The notes under the pieces were generated by a model. That model ran no database searches. It had not been told where the DNA came from and was given only the letters and a program-made list of their open reading frames with translations. Below, in pieces: positions 32,083 to 45,053 of a stretch of 64,000 bases of DNA (the first letter of the stretch is position 1; the number at the start of each line of letters is the position of its first letter). The translations under genes and the position numbers were made by a program. Source of the DNA: Zymoseptoria tritici IPO323 (Eukaryota; Ascomycota; Dothideomycetes; Mycosphaerellales; Mycosphaerellaceae); NCBI RefSeq assembly GCF_000219625.1, contig NC_018217.1, positions 2,666,001 to 2,730,000 on the forward strand. Reading direction: 5' to 3'.

Positions 32083-32724
32083 GGAATTTCCTTTGTTTGG
32101 CGAGAGAGCATTCGCATTTCTTAGTTGATTCGAAGCATGGCGTCGGCGTTGAGCAGTGTGGAGTGGTCGAGAACAAGTGATACCATTTGGGGATATATCA
32201 AGGGGGAGGACTATTCAGCACCGAGGATTGAGGTCTCAACAGACAGTTCCTCGAAAGCAGCTTTCTGTACTATCATCTTTGGGATGCCGTTCTGAGTGAC
32301 CAGTTCGTCAGAGCCTCAAGTTGTCTTTGGCTGGGAGGCTCTTTGTCTTCGTCCTTTGTCTCTTCTCCTGAACGTCCAACTCGCCCGCTCGCGGTCATCG
32401 ACTCGTGACTTAAGGTACGCTATCATCATTGTGCGTCAAGCATCATTCACGACTGCTGCCACCTGTGTCTTGTGTCTCTAAACCACCCATCTTAAGAACG
32501 AAGTTCGACGGTGATAAGCTCATCATCTGACCGATTGTGGCACGTGCATTTGCTTATCAAGTCATTCCCCCGCCTTGCACAGCACAGCTGCCTTGACTGA
32601 CTCCGACCTTCCACCTTCTCCCTTGCTACTACCACCAACCCACCAACCTACGACATCGACCAACATCACCTCTATCAAGCGAGGAAGCCAGCCACACATC
32701 ACCTCCACAACACACATCGCCAAC
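32083..32724. other. Intergenic, ATG8 promoter side
   Basis: About 640 bases between the PEX16 stop and the ATG8 start. The last 150 bases are pyrimidine/CA-rich (repeated ACCACCAACCCACCAACC-like sequence), typical of a fungal core promoter and 5' UTR. No gene supported. Confidence 0.5.
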
Positions 32725-34308
<1,584 letters not shown>

Positions 34309-34573
34309 ATGTCGTACCTCATCTCTCGGTAAGCTGCTCTAAGCTATCTGCTATTCAGCGTGTTATTTGCTAACAGCTGAGTATAGTGCCATTGACCCCA
34401 TCTTCGCAATGAGCGTCGGTGCCGCAGCAGTCGTCGTACGAGTCAATCGAGAGGAGAAGGAGAAAGGCAGGACGACGGAGGAGACGATCGCAAGCTTGAA
34501 GAGGAGGACAGCGAGCTTGTTCGAAAAGGCGCCCGAGAGCGAGGTGAAGAAGAGCGTCGAGAGGGCTGGTTGA
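34309..34573 (+). CDS. NCE101: Non-classical export protein 1 family (Nce101)
   Basis: Very small gene with a 20-base first coding exon: 34309..34328 and 34387..34573, giving 68 residues. The 58-base intron has GTAAGC...GTATAG ends. The joined start MSYLISRAIDPIFAMSVGAA matches the NCE101 family, which has one N-terminal membrane helix followed by the conserved VRVNREEKEKGRTTEETI and a charged helical tail. S. cerevisiae Nce101 was named for a role in export of leaderless proteins; the mechanism is unclear. Assignment rests on the N-terminal and REEKEKG motifs. Confidence 0.88.
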
Positions 34574-35195
34574 GGACAGAGTGGCTCCCGGAAGAAGAAG
34601 AAAATCAGGTTGGCCCGGGCATGGCTTGCTGGAGAATGCTGCCCGCCATGGGCCGCGAAGTGAACAACCAAAGACTCTCCCTGCGGCTTTAATTTGGATG
34701 CCTCTGGAACCGAGCTCGAGACCACCATGGCAATCCCGGGAATGAAGACAGACGAGCAGCACTCTTGCTCAAACTCACCGTGCAAGAACATCCATGAAGT
34801 CGTGCAGGTCCGGCCGATACACAAACTGCTATGAAATGATACAGACACAGCTATGGAGGCGTGACTGCACGGTCGTTCAAAGGTGCAGATAGATAACTTG
34901 TACGCCCTTACAACGTGGCGTGCCAGCGTGCGGTCCATCAACACGACATGCCGTCCTATGGTAAATTGGCTCAGATTGGCCTCATTCGAACCGGATCGTC
35001 AGCCAAGAAGAGAGCCCAGGCCAACGTCAAGAGCTCTGCACTTTGCCCAGGACTATGCGAAACTTTGGAGATTCTGTCAATTCGGATTATGTAAACTATG
35101 CATTCGCCGGCCACCTACCACAGTACGATCGCCTCCAGGATCGAGCAGTCCGAGAAGACACAGCCGCTGTACCATTTGGTACCTCTCCGTCACTC
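34574..35195. other. Intergenic, convergent 3' ends
   Basis: Between NCE101 and the HD-domain gene, which converge here. No gene supported; frames on both strands lack family signals. Confidence 0.5.
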
Positions 35196-35912
35196 TCATG
35201 ACTGCGGCAGAACAAGCTCATTTTCTTCTTCCCACCAACTTCGAAACTCCCGCAGCCTCCTCGTCCGCTGTCTTGCCAGTCGCTTGCCGGTATCTGTCTT
35301 CATCATACTCTCAAGCTTTTCCAGCTTGTCGGTGAAATGGTCGATACTGCCCTGCAATCCACGGCCGGTGTCTCTCACTGCTCCAAAGGCGAACACACGA
35401 CCAATGCCCACCGCTCCAATGGCGTCCAAACGGTCCGCGTCCTGCACGATGGCCAACTCTGGATGTGCGCCAACAATGGCCTTCACATATTGCGGTCGTT
35501 TCGTCTCGTTTGTATACGATACATTTTCCACGATGAGTGAGACTTTGGCCACGAACCGTGGCGGACAGCCATTCCGAGCAAGGACTCCAGAAACCATCTG
35601 CTCAGCATTCTCACCTGGCTTGATATACTTCTTGTCGCCGACGTCATGCAGCAGGGCGGCCAGTAGTATGGCCTGCTTATGCAGCTTCTTCTCCGGGTTC
35701 GCCTTCTGCTCCTCGGCCAGGATGTGCTTTGCAAGACCCTCGACGCGAAGGATGTGGTTGAAGTCGTGAGAGCAGTCGTATCGAGACATGTATTCTTTGA
35801 CGTAATCGTAGACATTTTTGTACAGATCCGAGGTCTCGAAGTCTTTCTTGGGTGAGCCAGGGCCCAGCGCGTCGGGAGTGTCTCCGCGCTCTATGAGATT
35901 GGCAGCGTCCAT
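35196..35912 (-). CDS. HD-domain phosphohydrolase
   Basis: Single-exon frame, 238 residues from MDAANLIERGDTPDALG. A Met 28 codons upstream (35996) is an alternative start. HD superfamily metal-binding pattern: HDFNHILRVEGLAKHI (first His), LLAALLHDVGDKKY (the His-Asp pair) and a late Asp in VQDADRLDAIGAVGIGR. This combination, with the IVENVSYTNETKRP segment between them, matches the small uncharacterised HD hydrolases of bacteria and fungi that act on nucleotides or related phosphomonoesters. The exact substrate is unknown. The C-terminus is a charged helix. Confidence 0.85.
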   Translation of the reverse strand: MDAANLIERGDTPDALGPGSPKKDFETSDLYKNVYDYVKEYMSRYDCSHDFNHILRVEGLAKHILAEEQKANPEKKLHKQAILLAALLHDVGDKKYIKPGENAEQMVSGVLARNGCPPRFVAKVSLIVENVSYTNETKRPQYVKAIVGAHPELAIVQDADRLDAIGAVGIGRVFAFGAVRDTGRGLQGSIDHFTDKLEKLESMMKTDTGKRLARQRTRRLREFRSWWEEENELVLPQS

Positions 35913-35997
35913 GTCCGCAACCGCTGTCAGGGATTGCCCAGGTTGGTTGTGAGGGTCCCGGTGGAGAGATGTGCAAATGCCGCTCGCGAATGGCACT

Positions 35998-36502
35998 CTG
36001 CCCGCGATTAGGGTCTGACCTTGAGATATCAGCTCGATGGAGACGTTCGTTGAGCGTCCAATCTGGTTCGAGCATTGCCAAGTCAGAGTCTTGCCATAGT
36101 AGCTTCATATGCTTGGTGGTTTCATACCTAAATTCTGGGCGTTCAATTGCACTCGGCTCTGCACTTTCTTCTACGTCGCAACTTTCGATCACTCTTCTGT
36201 CGAGTGAGTCGCTTAATCTCGGATCTGAAGGATACAGTATTTAGTAGAATATATGAATGTATTCGAAATGTTCCCGTCGTTCAGGAGATGAGGTAGTTAG
36301 TGTAATGCACGGGCCTGCAGCTGCCTGCCTTCAGTTCGCGGCTCACAATCCGCTAGCGCATCGTTAGATCTACAGCTCTGTTCGTGTGCTTCATCAATCA
36401 CCAACGCCATCATCAACAACTTGCCGCACCCAGACTAAATCTGCTCTACCGGACGACTAGGCATCTCACAGACCGACCGCAGCACAACTACGACGTTTCA
36501 CG
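35998..36502. promoter_or_regulatory. Divergent promoter region, HD hydrolase and RPN8
   Basis: The HD gene and RPN8 are head to head, so both promoters must lie in this stretch (the HD 5' UTR occupies part of it). No specific binding site is identified. Confidence 0.45.
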
Positions 36503-37726
36503 ATGCCCGCGACTACGGCGGAGACGCTCAGCATTGTCAACCGCACAGTGTCCGTTGCACCTCTTGTCCTACTCTCAGCTGCAGATCATTACGGTCGCTC
36601 AGCGAAAGGCACCCGGAAACGAGTCGTTGGAGTGGTGCTTGGACAGAACGATGGCAAGAGCGTGCGCGTGTCAAACAGTTTCGCAGGTATGATGGACATG
36701 TGATGATTGCAGGAGGATAGCGCATCTAATCGGGACATTCGCAGTACCGTTCGAGGAAGACGAGAAGGACCCTTCAGTATGGTTTTTGGATCACAACTAC
36801 GTCGAATCGATGAACGACATGTTCAAGAAGGTCAACGCGAAGGAGAAGCTCATCGGTTGGTATCACTCCGGACCAAAGCTGCGAGCGAGTGATCTCGAGA
36901 TCAACGAGCTGTTCAAGCGATACACACCCAATCCACTTCTCGTCATCATCGATGTGCAGCCCAAAGAGGTCGGCGTGCCAACGGATGCATACTTTGCGGT
37001 GGAGGAGATCAAGGACGTGAGCAGTTCATCAGTACTCAGCGGTCGGCGTGGCGGATTGCTAACATACATCAGGACGGCACAACCACATCGAAGACTTTCG
37101 TACATACACCGAGTACCATCGAGGCGGAAGAAGCGGAGGAGATCGGAGTGGAACACTTGCTAAGGGACATCCGGGACGTCGCAGTCGGCACACTCAGCAC
37201 ACGAATCACGAGCCAGCTGGAGTCTCTCCAAGGCCTGCACCTCCGTCTACAAGACATCGGCAAGTACCTGCAAAAGGTCCTCGACGGCGACCTACCAGTG
37301 AACCACGCGATCCTCGGCAACCTTCAAGACGTCTTCAACCTCCTCCCGAACCTCTCCACGCCGAAAATAGCTGCCAAAGATCTACCGTCTGTCAACGGAC
37401 TTGTCAATGGCTCAGTTGGCATCACCGGAGGCAACACCGAGAACTCTGAGCTCGCGCGCGCAATGAGCATCAAGACGAACGACCAGCTCATGGCCATCTA
37501 CCTTTCCAGCTTAATAAGAGCCATCACCGCCTTCCACGACTTGATTGAGAACAAGATCCAGAACAAGCGGAACATCGAGGACGAGGACGCGAAGAAGGAA
37601 GAGGACAAGAAAGACAAGGAGATCAAGAAGGAGGAGAAGCTGCAGTTGAATGGGACGTCGGAGAAGACAGACAAGGAGAGTAAGGAGGAAGCAAGCAAGA
37701 AGGATGAGAAGAGCACGAAGAAGTGA
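36503..37726 (+). CDS. RPN8: 26S proteasome regulatory subunit Rpn8 (PSMD7)
   Basis: Lid subunit of the 26S proteasome that pairs with the Rpn11 deubiquitinase. Exons: 36503..36686, 36745..37016 and 37073..37726, giving 369 residues. The introns are 58 and 56 bases. The MPN domain shows [48 protein letters not shown] and [20 protein letters not shown]. The latter lacks the full JAMM metal set, as expected for the catalytically inactive Rpn8 type. Helical C-terminal part: [20 protein letters not shown] and [18 protein letters not shown]. The protein ends in a Lys/Glu-rich tail of about 50 residues, longer than in yeast. Confidence 0.96.
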
Positions 37727-38123
37727 TGAAAGGGCTGTTTCTTGGATGAGAGAGCGTACCCCAGGAATTGCGTGCATCAGCATGGACTGGCGTTCGGAGC
37801 ATCTACCAGCCAATACTGTGTGGCAGACGCAGACCGCGCGGCTGGTCATTGTTGAGTATGTATATTATGACTAGACGTCTAATGGCGCGCTGAGGCATGC
37901 TGTGGACGCAAAAAGCGCATTTAGCACTGCGCTTTCACCATGATGGAAGCACCCAGCAGCACAATTTCTCCGTTACGACATCGAGTTCGAACTGGCATGA
38001 AGTTCACTGACCTCTGAGTGTCCGACTTTTCGCGGACACCATGTAGCACTAGAATGTCCCTTTCCCAGATTGATGCATCACGACGGCGAGACATATGATG
38101 GACGACCAATTCGCATCCAAGCC

Positions 38124-38765
38124 TCAATCCCCCCAACCCGCCGCCCAGCCCGCCAACTCTTCCACCTCAACCTCCCTCACCTCCACAAACCCCTCAAACA
38201 TCTCACAGTTCCGCACAAGCACACACGCCAGCAAATGCTTACACACGGGCGTATCCTCCCCGCGGGTGACACCACCAAATACGCAGGGCGGGTCGTCCGA
38301 AGCGAGAGGGTCTCTTCGTGACGCAGCCGTACTGCCTCTCCCCTCGTCAGTGACACTTACCGCGGGAAAAGCCGCGAATGTAAACGCGGGACAGGAACAG
38401 CTCCAGGCTTCGAGGTGGACTTCGTAATGTGTGCTGTGGTCGATGGGGCCGTGGCGGGTGTGGTGTTGTTGGGCGGAGCGGACGAGGTAGAGCGGTTTGT
38501 AAGGTAAGTCCTTCTGGCTGCTAGCTGTGTCTGAGTTCGGTCGACGGACTTGCAGACGAGTGACGAGGCCGCGGTCGAGGAGGTCGAGAGCTGGGAGGAA
38601 TTCCTTTTCGAATTGGGCGTAGAGGGTGAGGAAGATGTTGCGCGTGTCTGGTGAGAGGTTGTGGAGAGGGTTTTGGCCGTGCTGAGAAGGAGCTGGGGAT
38701 GGTATTGAGGTTATAAGAGAGGAGAGAATTTGTCGTGATGTGTGTGCTTCGAGCTGGATGGCCAT
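38124..38765 (-). CDS. SWIM zinc-finger protein, Shu2/SWS1-like
   Basis: Single-exon frame of 213 residues. The key motif is a SWIM zinc finger (CxC...CxH): WSCSCPAFTFAAF followed about 35 residues later by TPVCKHLLACVLVRNC. The region before it (FLTLYAQFEKEFLPALDLLD and KDLPYKPLYLVRSAQ) resembles the fungal Shu2/Sws1 group, part of the Shu complex that promotes Rad51 filament function in recombination repair. The spacer between the two halves of the finger contains a disordered insertion. SWIM is secure; Shu2/Sws1 is my best guess from size and arrangement. Confidence 0.72.
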   Translation of the reverse strand: MAIQLEAHTSRQILSSLITSIPSPAPSQHGQNPLHNLSPDTRNIFLTLYAQFEKEFLPALDLLDRGLVTRLQVRRPNSDTASSQKDLPYKPLYLVRSAQQHHTRHGPIDHSTHYEVHLEAWSCSCPAFTFAAFPAVSVTDEGRGSTAASRRDPLASDDPPCVFGGVTRGEDTPVCKHLLACVLVRNCEMFEGFVEVREVEVEELAGWAAGWGD

Positions 38766-41333
38766 GTCGCTGTCGCTTGGAGGTTAGTATCACAGGATGA
38801 GCGCACGCATTGGAAAGAGCTACTGAGGCATCCATCGAAAGTGACGTGTAGTAAGCGGAAACTGGATGTGTTCCATTGTCCTCCTCACTTACTCGGACCG
38901 GTGTCGATTCTTGCCGTGAAGAAGCTGTGCTCTCAATTCATCTGCTCGCGATCCCGGTGGGCGGCGTCGGATCTTGCATTCTGATTAGGCGCGAGGCTTT
39001 CTCGAGGCGGCCAATGGAGCGCTTGCGATCGTGGAGCTGTGTGCACTGCCACACTCTCACTGCGCGTCCAACGAGGACAACCCGGGAGCTTTGTTCTCGG
39101 CGGCTCTTGGTCGGTGACAATTGAACACGTCGGTGTGTGTTTGTTAAGATCCAAGGTCAAGACATGGTAGAATTGCGGCTCACAGACGTGACGTCGTCCC
39201 ATTGAGGACCAATTGAGTTGCGCCGCGCCAGGCGACAGAAGGTTAAACCCAACAGTAGTGGCGGATCACAACGAAGAGAACCCCACGTTCGAGTGAACCT
39301 CAAAGCGCGGGATGTTGGTCTCGAGGCACAGCGCTGTACCGATGTATTTGTCGCTTGGCAATGGCGGCTATGTCGATAGACAATGAGACGAAGGCGATCA
39401 CGAACGATAAAGAGGTACTGTCCGGCGGTCAAGAGAGCAAGTTAGACGAGCGAGGAGGTCACATTACTCGATTGGGAGCTGAAACCGAGCCACAAGGCAC
39501 ACCTGCAACAGCTTCGCGCCCGACGACTGATGCTCTGATCGAGCCGAAGGCATAAGAGGGACGGCGGCTGAGACACTGTCATGTGAAAGGTCCGATGAAT
39601 GAACCGAGGGGTCACGCAGGCATATAGCTACGCATGAACACCAATGCTCGCCGCCAATGCCAATGCGGGTACTTGATCACGTCAATGGGTCATCCACGTC
39701 GATCGCGCAGGCGGTGAGCACCGCGAGTGACGACTTGTGCTTGTGATCGAGCAGTCAGTACTGTTGACATAGATACTTTCTTCCAAATGTATACAGCAGG
39801 TAGTTGGGCCAATCTTCCGGGCTCTCTCATGCAAAGGTGACACTTTTCGGCTAAGGTCGGTCTTATGCAGCCGGCCCTTTTGTCCACGCTTTCACACCAG
39901 CAATCATCATGGCTGTCAATGCTGGCCGAAACAGGCGACGCAGCACCGACCCATCCACTTCCAACATCGCCGGCAAGGGAGCTTGGGGATTGGATCGGAT
40001 CGGGAGAACGCGACGATGCCGAGAGCTCAGAGGAGGAAGCTCTCTGACCGGATCGGGCGGACGCGTTGTGCATTGATGATGTTGGAGGTGTGGAAATAGA
40101 ACGAGATCCATGCTCATCATCCGCGTCAATGCCTCGGAAGCGGAAGTGCACTGTCGTAGGTAAGCAAAGACCGGTGTGGCGAATGGCATTGGCTGTAATT
40201 ATTGTGATATTGTAACAATCATCATGTACTGCAGTCAAGTCAGGAGTAGGCAGAAGGAGTGTACAAGTTGGAAGCCTTCAGAATGGGTTACGGTCACGGA
40301 AGGATGGCACTGGATGGATTTCTAAACAAGGCGGGCGGCGGCGGTGGCTGCGGCTGTCGATCCTCCAGCGATGCACTACAGTAGTGGCGATCACGTCTCC
40401 TCAATCACATTCACGGTGCAGCCTCGTCCACACATCACAGAGACACACACACATTCGCCAACGCAGACCGACCAGCAGGCCCAGAACCCCCGAGCCCAGC
40501 ATTGACCGCCTAGGCCACAAATCACAATAGTTCTACCCTACTATCTATCCCACCTAGTACGTGTAGCATCCGGTGACTCAGTCGCAAACTCCACTACAGC
40601 TCCAGTACCTCCGTCGTGTCCCAATCCTATCATCATCATCATCATCATCATCATCACCATCACCATCGTCCAATGCGCGCGCATGTCTCTCTGCTATCTC
40701 TCCGTCCGTCCAGCAATGACCTGGACGCGTGCGACCGGCGCTTCCATTGGGTTGTTCCCTTCCGTCGTTGGTCAGTCATCGCCAGTCATGAGACCTCCCT
40801 CTGGCTCATCCTCCCTCCAACTGCCCAATCCCCAATCCCATCCTCCATTGCATTGTCGCCTCCCTCGCTGCCCAGAAAACGTGGCTGCCTGCTGTCCTCT
40901 TGCCAGACGCTTCTTCACTCACCGAGCTCCCACTTTCTCGTACCTGCCTGCTTGCTGGAGTAAGTCTCATCGCTCCTCCCTTCGGTTCTTTCTCCTCCTC
41001 CCACCACCACCATCATCATCCGCATCATCAAGTCATCTGCGTGTTTCAACCGTCTCAGCTGCGCGCTTGATTGGAATATTCCACGACCTCCCAGTCATCC
41101 GACGACCTTCTTCCCGCATATTACCACCTCCGTCCGCTTCCGTTCCAGCTCATCCCATCCCACTCTCTCCGCCGTTTTGCGTTCGCAATCGCGGAGTTAA
41201 GATCGTTCCGTTCCCCAGATTCCTGGCATATCGCCCAAACGCATGCGCCACACTAGCACTCGCGTCCATACTTAACCATCTATCCTCGCCACTGGCTCTC
41301 CATTCTTCCTACAACACATCCCACGCACCGGCC
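38766..41333. other. Long non-coding stretch, SWIRM gene promoter side
   Basis: About 2.6 kb with no gene I can support. A 64-codon hydrophilic frame from ATG 39361 (MAAMSIDNETKAITND) and short frames near 39900-40080 are the only hints; none shows a family pattern. From about 40400 to 41330 the sequence is strongly pyrimidine- and CA-rich, with a (CAT) repeat, consistent with a long 5' UTR and promoter. The long plus-strand frame there that runs into the SWIRM gene has no coding character before 41334. Confidence 0.5.
40631..40666 (+). repeat. CAT trinucleotide microsatellite
   Basis: Eight CAT units followed by alternating CAC/CAT, 12 triplets in total, in the presumed 5' region of the SWIRM gene. 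It would encode a His run in one frame, but I see no support for translation. Confidence 0.9.
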
Positions 41334-42539
41334 ATGGAGGCCACAACATCGTCCAATACGAACAAGAGGTCCACGACTATGGGTCCAGCACATCTTATGA
41401 CCCCGGAATCGCCGCTATTGGACAGCTTCAATACCATTGCTGCTGTTGTTCAGCCCAAACATCAGCCATCTGTCCCATCGCCGCCCGCCTCACCGACATT
41501 GCACTCCTTCGCCGGACAGTACGACCAACAACTCTACCCCGACAACAACAACACGAGTGCAGCTTCAACTCTGCCGCCGCTGTTCGGAGCGGACCAGAAT
41601 CAAGGCTGGGCCAGCCGCCATCAGACTCCACCCACAGAGAGGTCCTTGTCGATCGCGACACCTCCATCGCAACACGACAGCCCGCTGCAGGACATTACGC
41701 ATCCCGCTCGAAAATCAAGGTCACCCGCAACTGGCCCTGTTGCGCTTTACAACACCTTCGGCAATGAGTATTACCAGCTCATGCTCTCTCAAATGGAAGG
41801 GCATCGAGAGCGGATGATCGACAACCGAACTCTCCCAACCCCAGAAGCATCTCATCCAGATCGCGACATCTACGACCGAAGTGTCCTTCGCTCACTCGGA
41901 CGCCCTTCGCGGGTGGAGAAGCCGAGAACGACTGGCCGCTTGGTGACAAAGACAAAGCCAGCAAAGCCGACATCAACCAGAACAGCACCGACCAGAGCGA
42001 TCGTACCAGCGAGCGAAAGTCCGTCGAACATTCCACCACTTACCATTGTTAGGGAAACTCCAGCCCGCAGGATTCGTAAGCGAACGGCAACTCCGGATGT
42101 GGACGGCCCATCTGGAGCATCCAAGCGTACACGAGCCGCACCATCCAAGAAGCTCGATGGCAAGGCTCCCTCACAATGGGCGGAGCTCGAAGACTTCTGC
42201 CCTCCAATCAGCTCTCTCGACCGCATGGAACAGGAGGAGCTCAACGTCAATTGGACCAACAGTAGCGCGTTGAACCTCGACAATGACCCTGATCGACTTC
42301 ACCTCCATCCTCAAGAGCTGAAGGTCGCCTCCAAGTTGAGACTGCACGGCAACGAGTATCTGCTCAACAAGCGACGCATCTTCGCTGCCAAACTCAAATC
42401 TCTACAAGAAGGCACAGCCTTCAACAAGACCTCAGCACAGAACGCCACCAGCGTCGACGTCAACAAAGCCAGCCGTCTCTGGTCAGCATTTGACAGCGTC
42501 GGGTGGTTTGATGAGGCATGGTTCAAACAATGGCTCTAA
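41334..42539 (+). CDS. SWIRM-domain protein (Fun19-like)
   Basis: 401 residues from the ATG encoding MEATTSSNTNKRS. The first 290 residues are Ser/Pro/Thr-rich and disordered, with basic patches (RRIRKRTATPD, SKRTRAAPSKK) suggesting nuclear location. The C-terminal 85 residues are a SWIRM domain: LHPQELKVASKLRLHGNEYL, NKRRIFAAKLKSLQEG and ASRLWSAFDSVGWFDEAWFK. SWIRM domains bind DNA or histone tails in chromatin complexes. The short protein with only a terminal SWIRM resembles yeast Fun19 and fission-yeast Laf1/Laf2. The open frame extends upstream without coding character, so I prefer this Met. The transposon sits about 390 bases downstream. Confidence 0.82.
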   Translation: MEATTSSNTNKRSTTMGPAHLMTPESPLLDSFNTIAAVVQPKHQPSVPSPPASPTLHSFAGQYDQQLYPDNNNTSAASTLPPLFGADQNQGWASRHQTPPTERSLSIATPPSQHDSPLQDITHPARKSRSPATGPVALYNTFGNEYYQLMLSQMEGHRERMIDNRTLPTPEASHPDRDIYDRSVLRSLGRPSRVEKPRTTGRLVTKTKPAKPTSTRTAPTRAIVPASESPSNIPPLTIVRETPARRIRKRTATPDVDGPSGASKRTRAAPSKKLDGKAPSQWAELEDFCPPISSLDRMEQEELNVNWTNSSALNLDNDPDRLHLHPQELKVASKLRLHGNEYLLNKRRIFAAKLKSLQEGTAFNKTSAQNATSVDVNKASRLWSAFDSVGWFDEAWFKQWL

Positions 42540-42926
42540 ATGCCAGCATTTCACATTTTCGGCTGCATCGCATGTTCAAGGCTACGACCTGATCACGACA
42601 TTTCATTTTCACTCTCGGCTCACCTCTGCATGCCTTCACGTATTGGATTGGTCTTGACATATTCACGATTTGCACGACGCCATGGCACAGCAAGCCTGCC
42701 ATGTGCATGACGGAGTTCTGGTTTGCGCATTTGGAAAGGAACACGCATGGGTTGCGCAACGCATATCTCGGCTCGGCTTCTGTTGGAGGAACTGGGAGTT
42801 TTTCATGGATGATACCACGCGTGCATGCGATGCAATGATACCCCTTAGCATTAGAATGAAGAATGAATGACATTGACATATTTCTGTCAGCTTCTCGAAA
42901 GAGGAACTGGTGTCTTGACATGGGTA

Positions 42927-42972
42927 GAAGTGGTGCTCACGCTATGCACGGATCACGTAATGCAACGTTCTC
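42927..42972 (+). repeat. Left terminal inverted repeat, 46 bases
   Basis: Begins GAAGTGGTGCTCACGCTATG immediately after a TA dinucleotide. It is the exact reverse complement of the right end. Confidence 0.97.
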
Positions 42973-43036
42973 GAATTCTCAGAACGTCAACAACCATGAC
43001 ATTCACCAAACTTCCACGAATTAATGTGCAACAACC

Positions 43037-44920
43037 ATGGCTCCAATTGACAAGGCGTTAGACGAGCTGATAGAGAACGATGGAAAGAATATTCAGGAAA
43101 TTGCGGATAAACATGCAGTGCACCGGACGACGTTGTGGCGCCGCTCCAAAAAGCTGACTGATTCAGCGAGGATACGCGACGAGAATAACTCGATTCTTTC
43201 ACACCAACAAGAACGCACCCTCGTGCGATATATCGACACCCTCACACGCAGAGGCATTCCACCAACACCTGCTATGCTTAGATCCTTCGTCTACGACATT
43301 GCAAAGGTCCATCCAAGCCGCCACTGGGTCCCACGATTCGTACGCCGACACAAGGATCAGATCGATTCACGATACCTCAATCCACTGGATAAGAGCAGGA
43401 AGAAGGCAGACTCTGTGAGGCAATACAAGGCATACTACGACCTGTTAAAGAGCAAGATTGAGCAGTACAACATAGAGCCATGCAACACGTATAACATGGA
43501 CGAGAAGGGCTTTATGATTGGGGTCCTTCAGAAGACACGGAGAGTCTTCTCAAAGCAGGAACACACCTCAGGTCGGCTCATTGGCAATATCCAAGATGGC
43601 AGTCGTGAATGGATAACCTTGGTAGCATCAATCTGCGCTGATGGCACCTCACTGCCGCCGGCATTGATATACAAGGCTGTGACTGGTAACATCTAATCCT
43701 CATGGCTACAGGACTTCGACGCAGACGAGCACTGTGCATTCTTTGCATCCTCACCAAACGGCTGGACCGACAACAACCTTGGGCTCCACTGGCTCACGAA
43801 GGTATTCGAGCCATTAACGAGGCACAAGGCTGGCAACAGAGGGCACAGGTTGCTAGTGATTGATGGCCATGGCTCACACGTGAACATGGCGTTCCTTCAG
43901 CACTGCCTTGACCATCGGATATTCGTAGCAGTTTATCCACCTCATTCAACACACCGCCTGCAGCCTCTTGATGTCAGTCTCTTTGGTGCACTGGCTAGCT
44001 ACTATTCCTCAGAGCTGTCACGGTTCATGCATTACTCTGAAGGGCTCTCAGCGGTCACAAAGCGTGACTTCTTCCGGTTGTTTTGGCCAGCCTACCAGAA
44101 GGCCTTCACACCAGCTAACATAGCCTCTGGCTTCCACAAGACAGGCCTATATCTACTGGATCCGTCGCTTGTGCTGTCGAAGTTTGAGGAGCCTCAAAAG
44201 GCTAACAAGGGCACTAACACGAGTGACGAGGGCTCCGGTTTATCTAGACCATGCACAGCCGACACAGAGACTTCCGTTATCTCTGCGAGCAATTGGCGGC
44301 ACATCAGAGCCCTTCTGAGGGACGTTGTTCAAGAGGCAGTTGAGGGCTCAAACAAGACGGAGTTTCAGAAGCTGAGCAACACCGTTCTTAACCTCCAAAC
44401 CGAGAATCACCTCCTTAGGAGCGAGAACAATGGCCTCCGGCAATCCTTTAAGCATAAGAAGCAGAAGCGACAACGTGGCAAGCCATTGCTGTCGATTCCT
44501 TATGACCAAGCTGCTCAGTTCTATTCACCAGCCAAACTGCAAGCTAGCAAGGCATTGCTCGCTCAGAAGGAGGCTGAGAAGGTCGCTGAGAAGCAGCGCA
44601 AGGAAGACAATGCTATTGCGAAGAAGGTAGACCAACAATTGAGAGCTAAACAGCGGATACAAGCTATAGCAGACAGACAGCACAAGGCGGCTTAAAGGGC
44701 TGGACAGAAGGCTGCACAGAGGGAGACTAAACAGGCCAATTCACAGCTGAATACTGACCTCCAAGCCTCTGCTCGCAAAGCAAGCCGTCCACCACCGCGA
44801 GCAAGACAGGTAGTGGCTAAAAAGCAGCTAATCGTGGTGTTAAAGGTGCCCTTGCACCGGAGGGGGGGTGCACAGACAGCTGAATCCTCCCAGCCTCCAA
44901 CACGTATGACATTGAGGTAA
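43037..44920 (+). pseudogene. Fot1/pogo-type transposase, two internal stops
   Basis: One continuous reading frame of 628 codons, with TAA at 43694-43696 and 44693-44695 before the terminal TAA at 44918-44920. The N-terminus is a psq-type helix-turn-helix (IQEIADKHAVHRTTLWRRSK), followed by a CENP-B/Tc5-like DNA-binding domain (HWVPRFVRRHKDQI). The DDE catalytic core has NMDEKGFMIG (first Asp, before the first stop), VIDGHGSHVN (second Asp) and LQPLDVSLFG (third Asp), then FHKTGLYLLDPS. The C-terminus is a Lys/Gln-rich helical tail. Both stops sit where CAA would fit the surrounding sequence, so each can be explained by one C-to-T change in a CpA context. The first stop separates the DNA-binding part from most of the catalytic core. 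Confidence 0.93.
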
Positions 44921-45053
44921 CGACTTCAAGCTGCTCAGAGCTGATAGATGTGATTAATGCGATGAATTTGAGCTATCAAACACCTGGTTGTGACCACTGG
45001 TTGTGAAGATATTAGCCATTGAAGTGGTGTGGTGAATGAAGCCATGCTCTTGT

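Noticed and set aside
34363..34944. 193-codon minus-strand ORF
   Set aside because: Antisense to NCE101, which has clear family motifs and a clean intron.
35098..35769. 223-codon plus-strand ORF
   Set aside because: Shadow of the HD-domain hydrolase on the opposite strand.
40616..41333. Histidine-run ORF and a 618-codon version of the SWIRM gene
   Set aside because: The His run comes from a CAT microsatellite, and the frame upstream of 41334 is Ser/Pro/Arg-rich without conserved character; it fits a long 5' UTR better.
44700..44920. Second separate gene after the transposase stop
   Set aside because: It is in the same frame as the transposase and continues its Lys/Gln-rich tail; a nonsense change explains it better.
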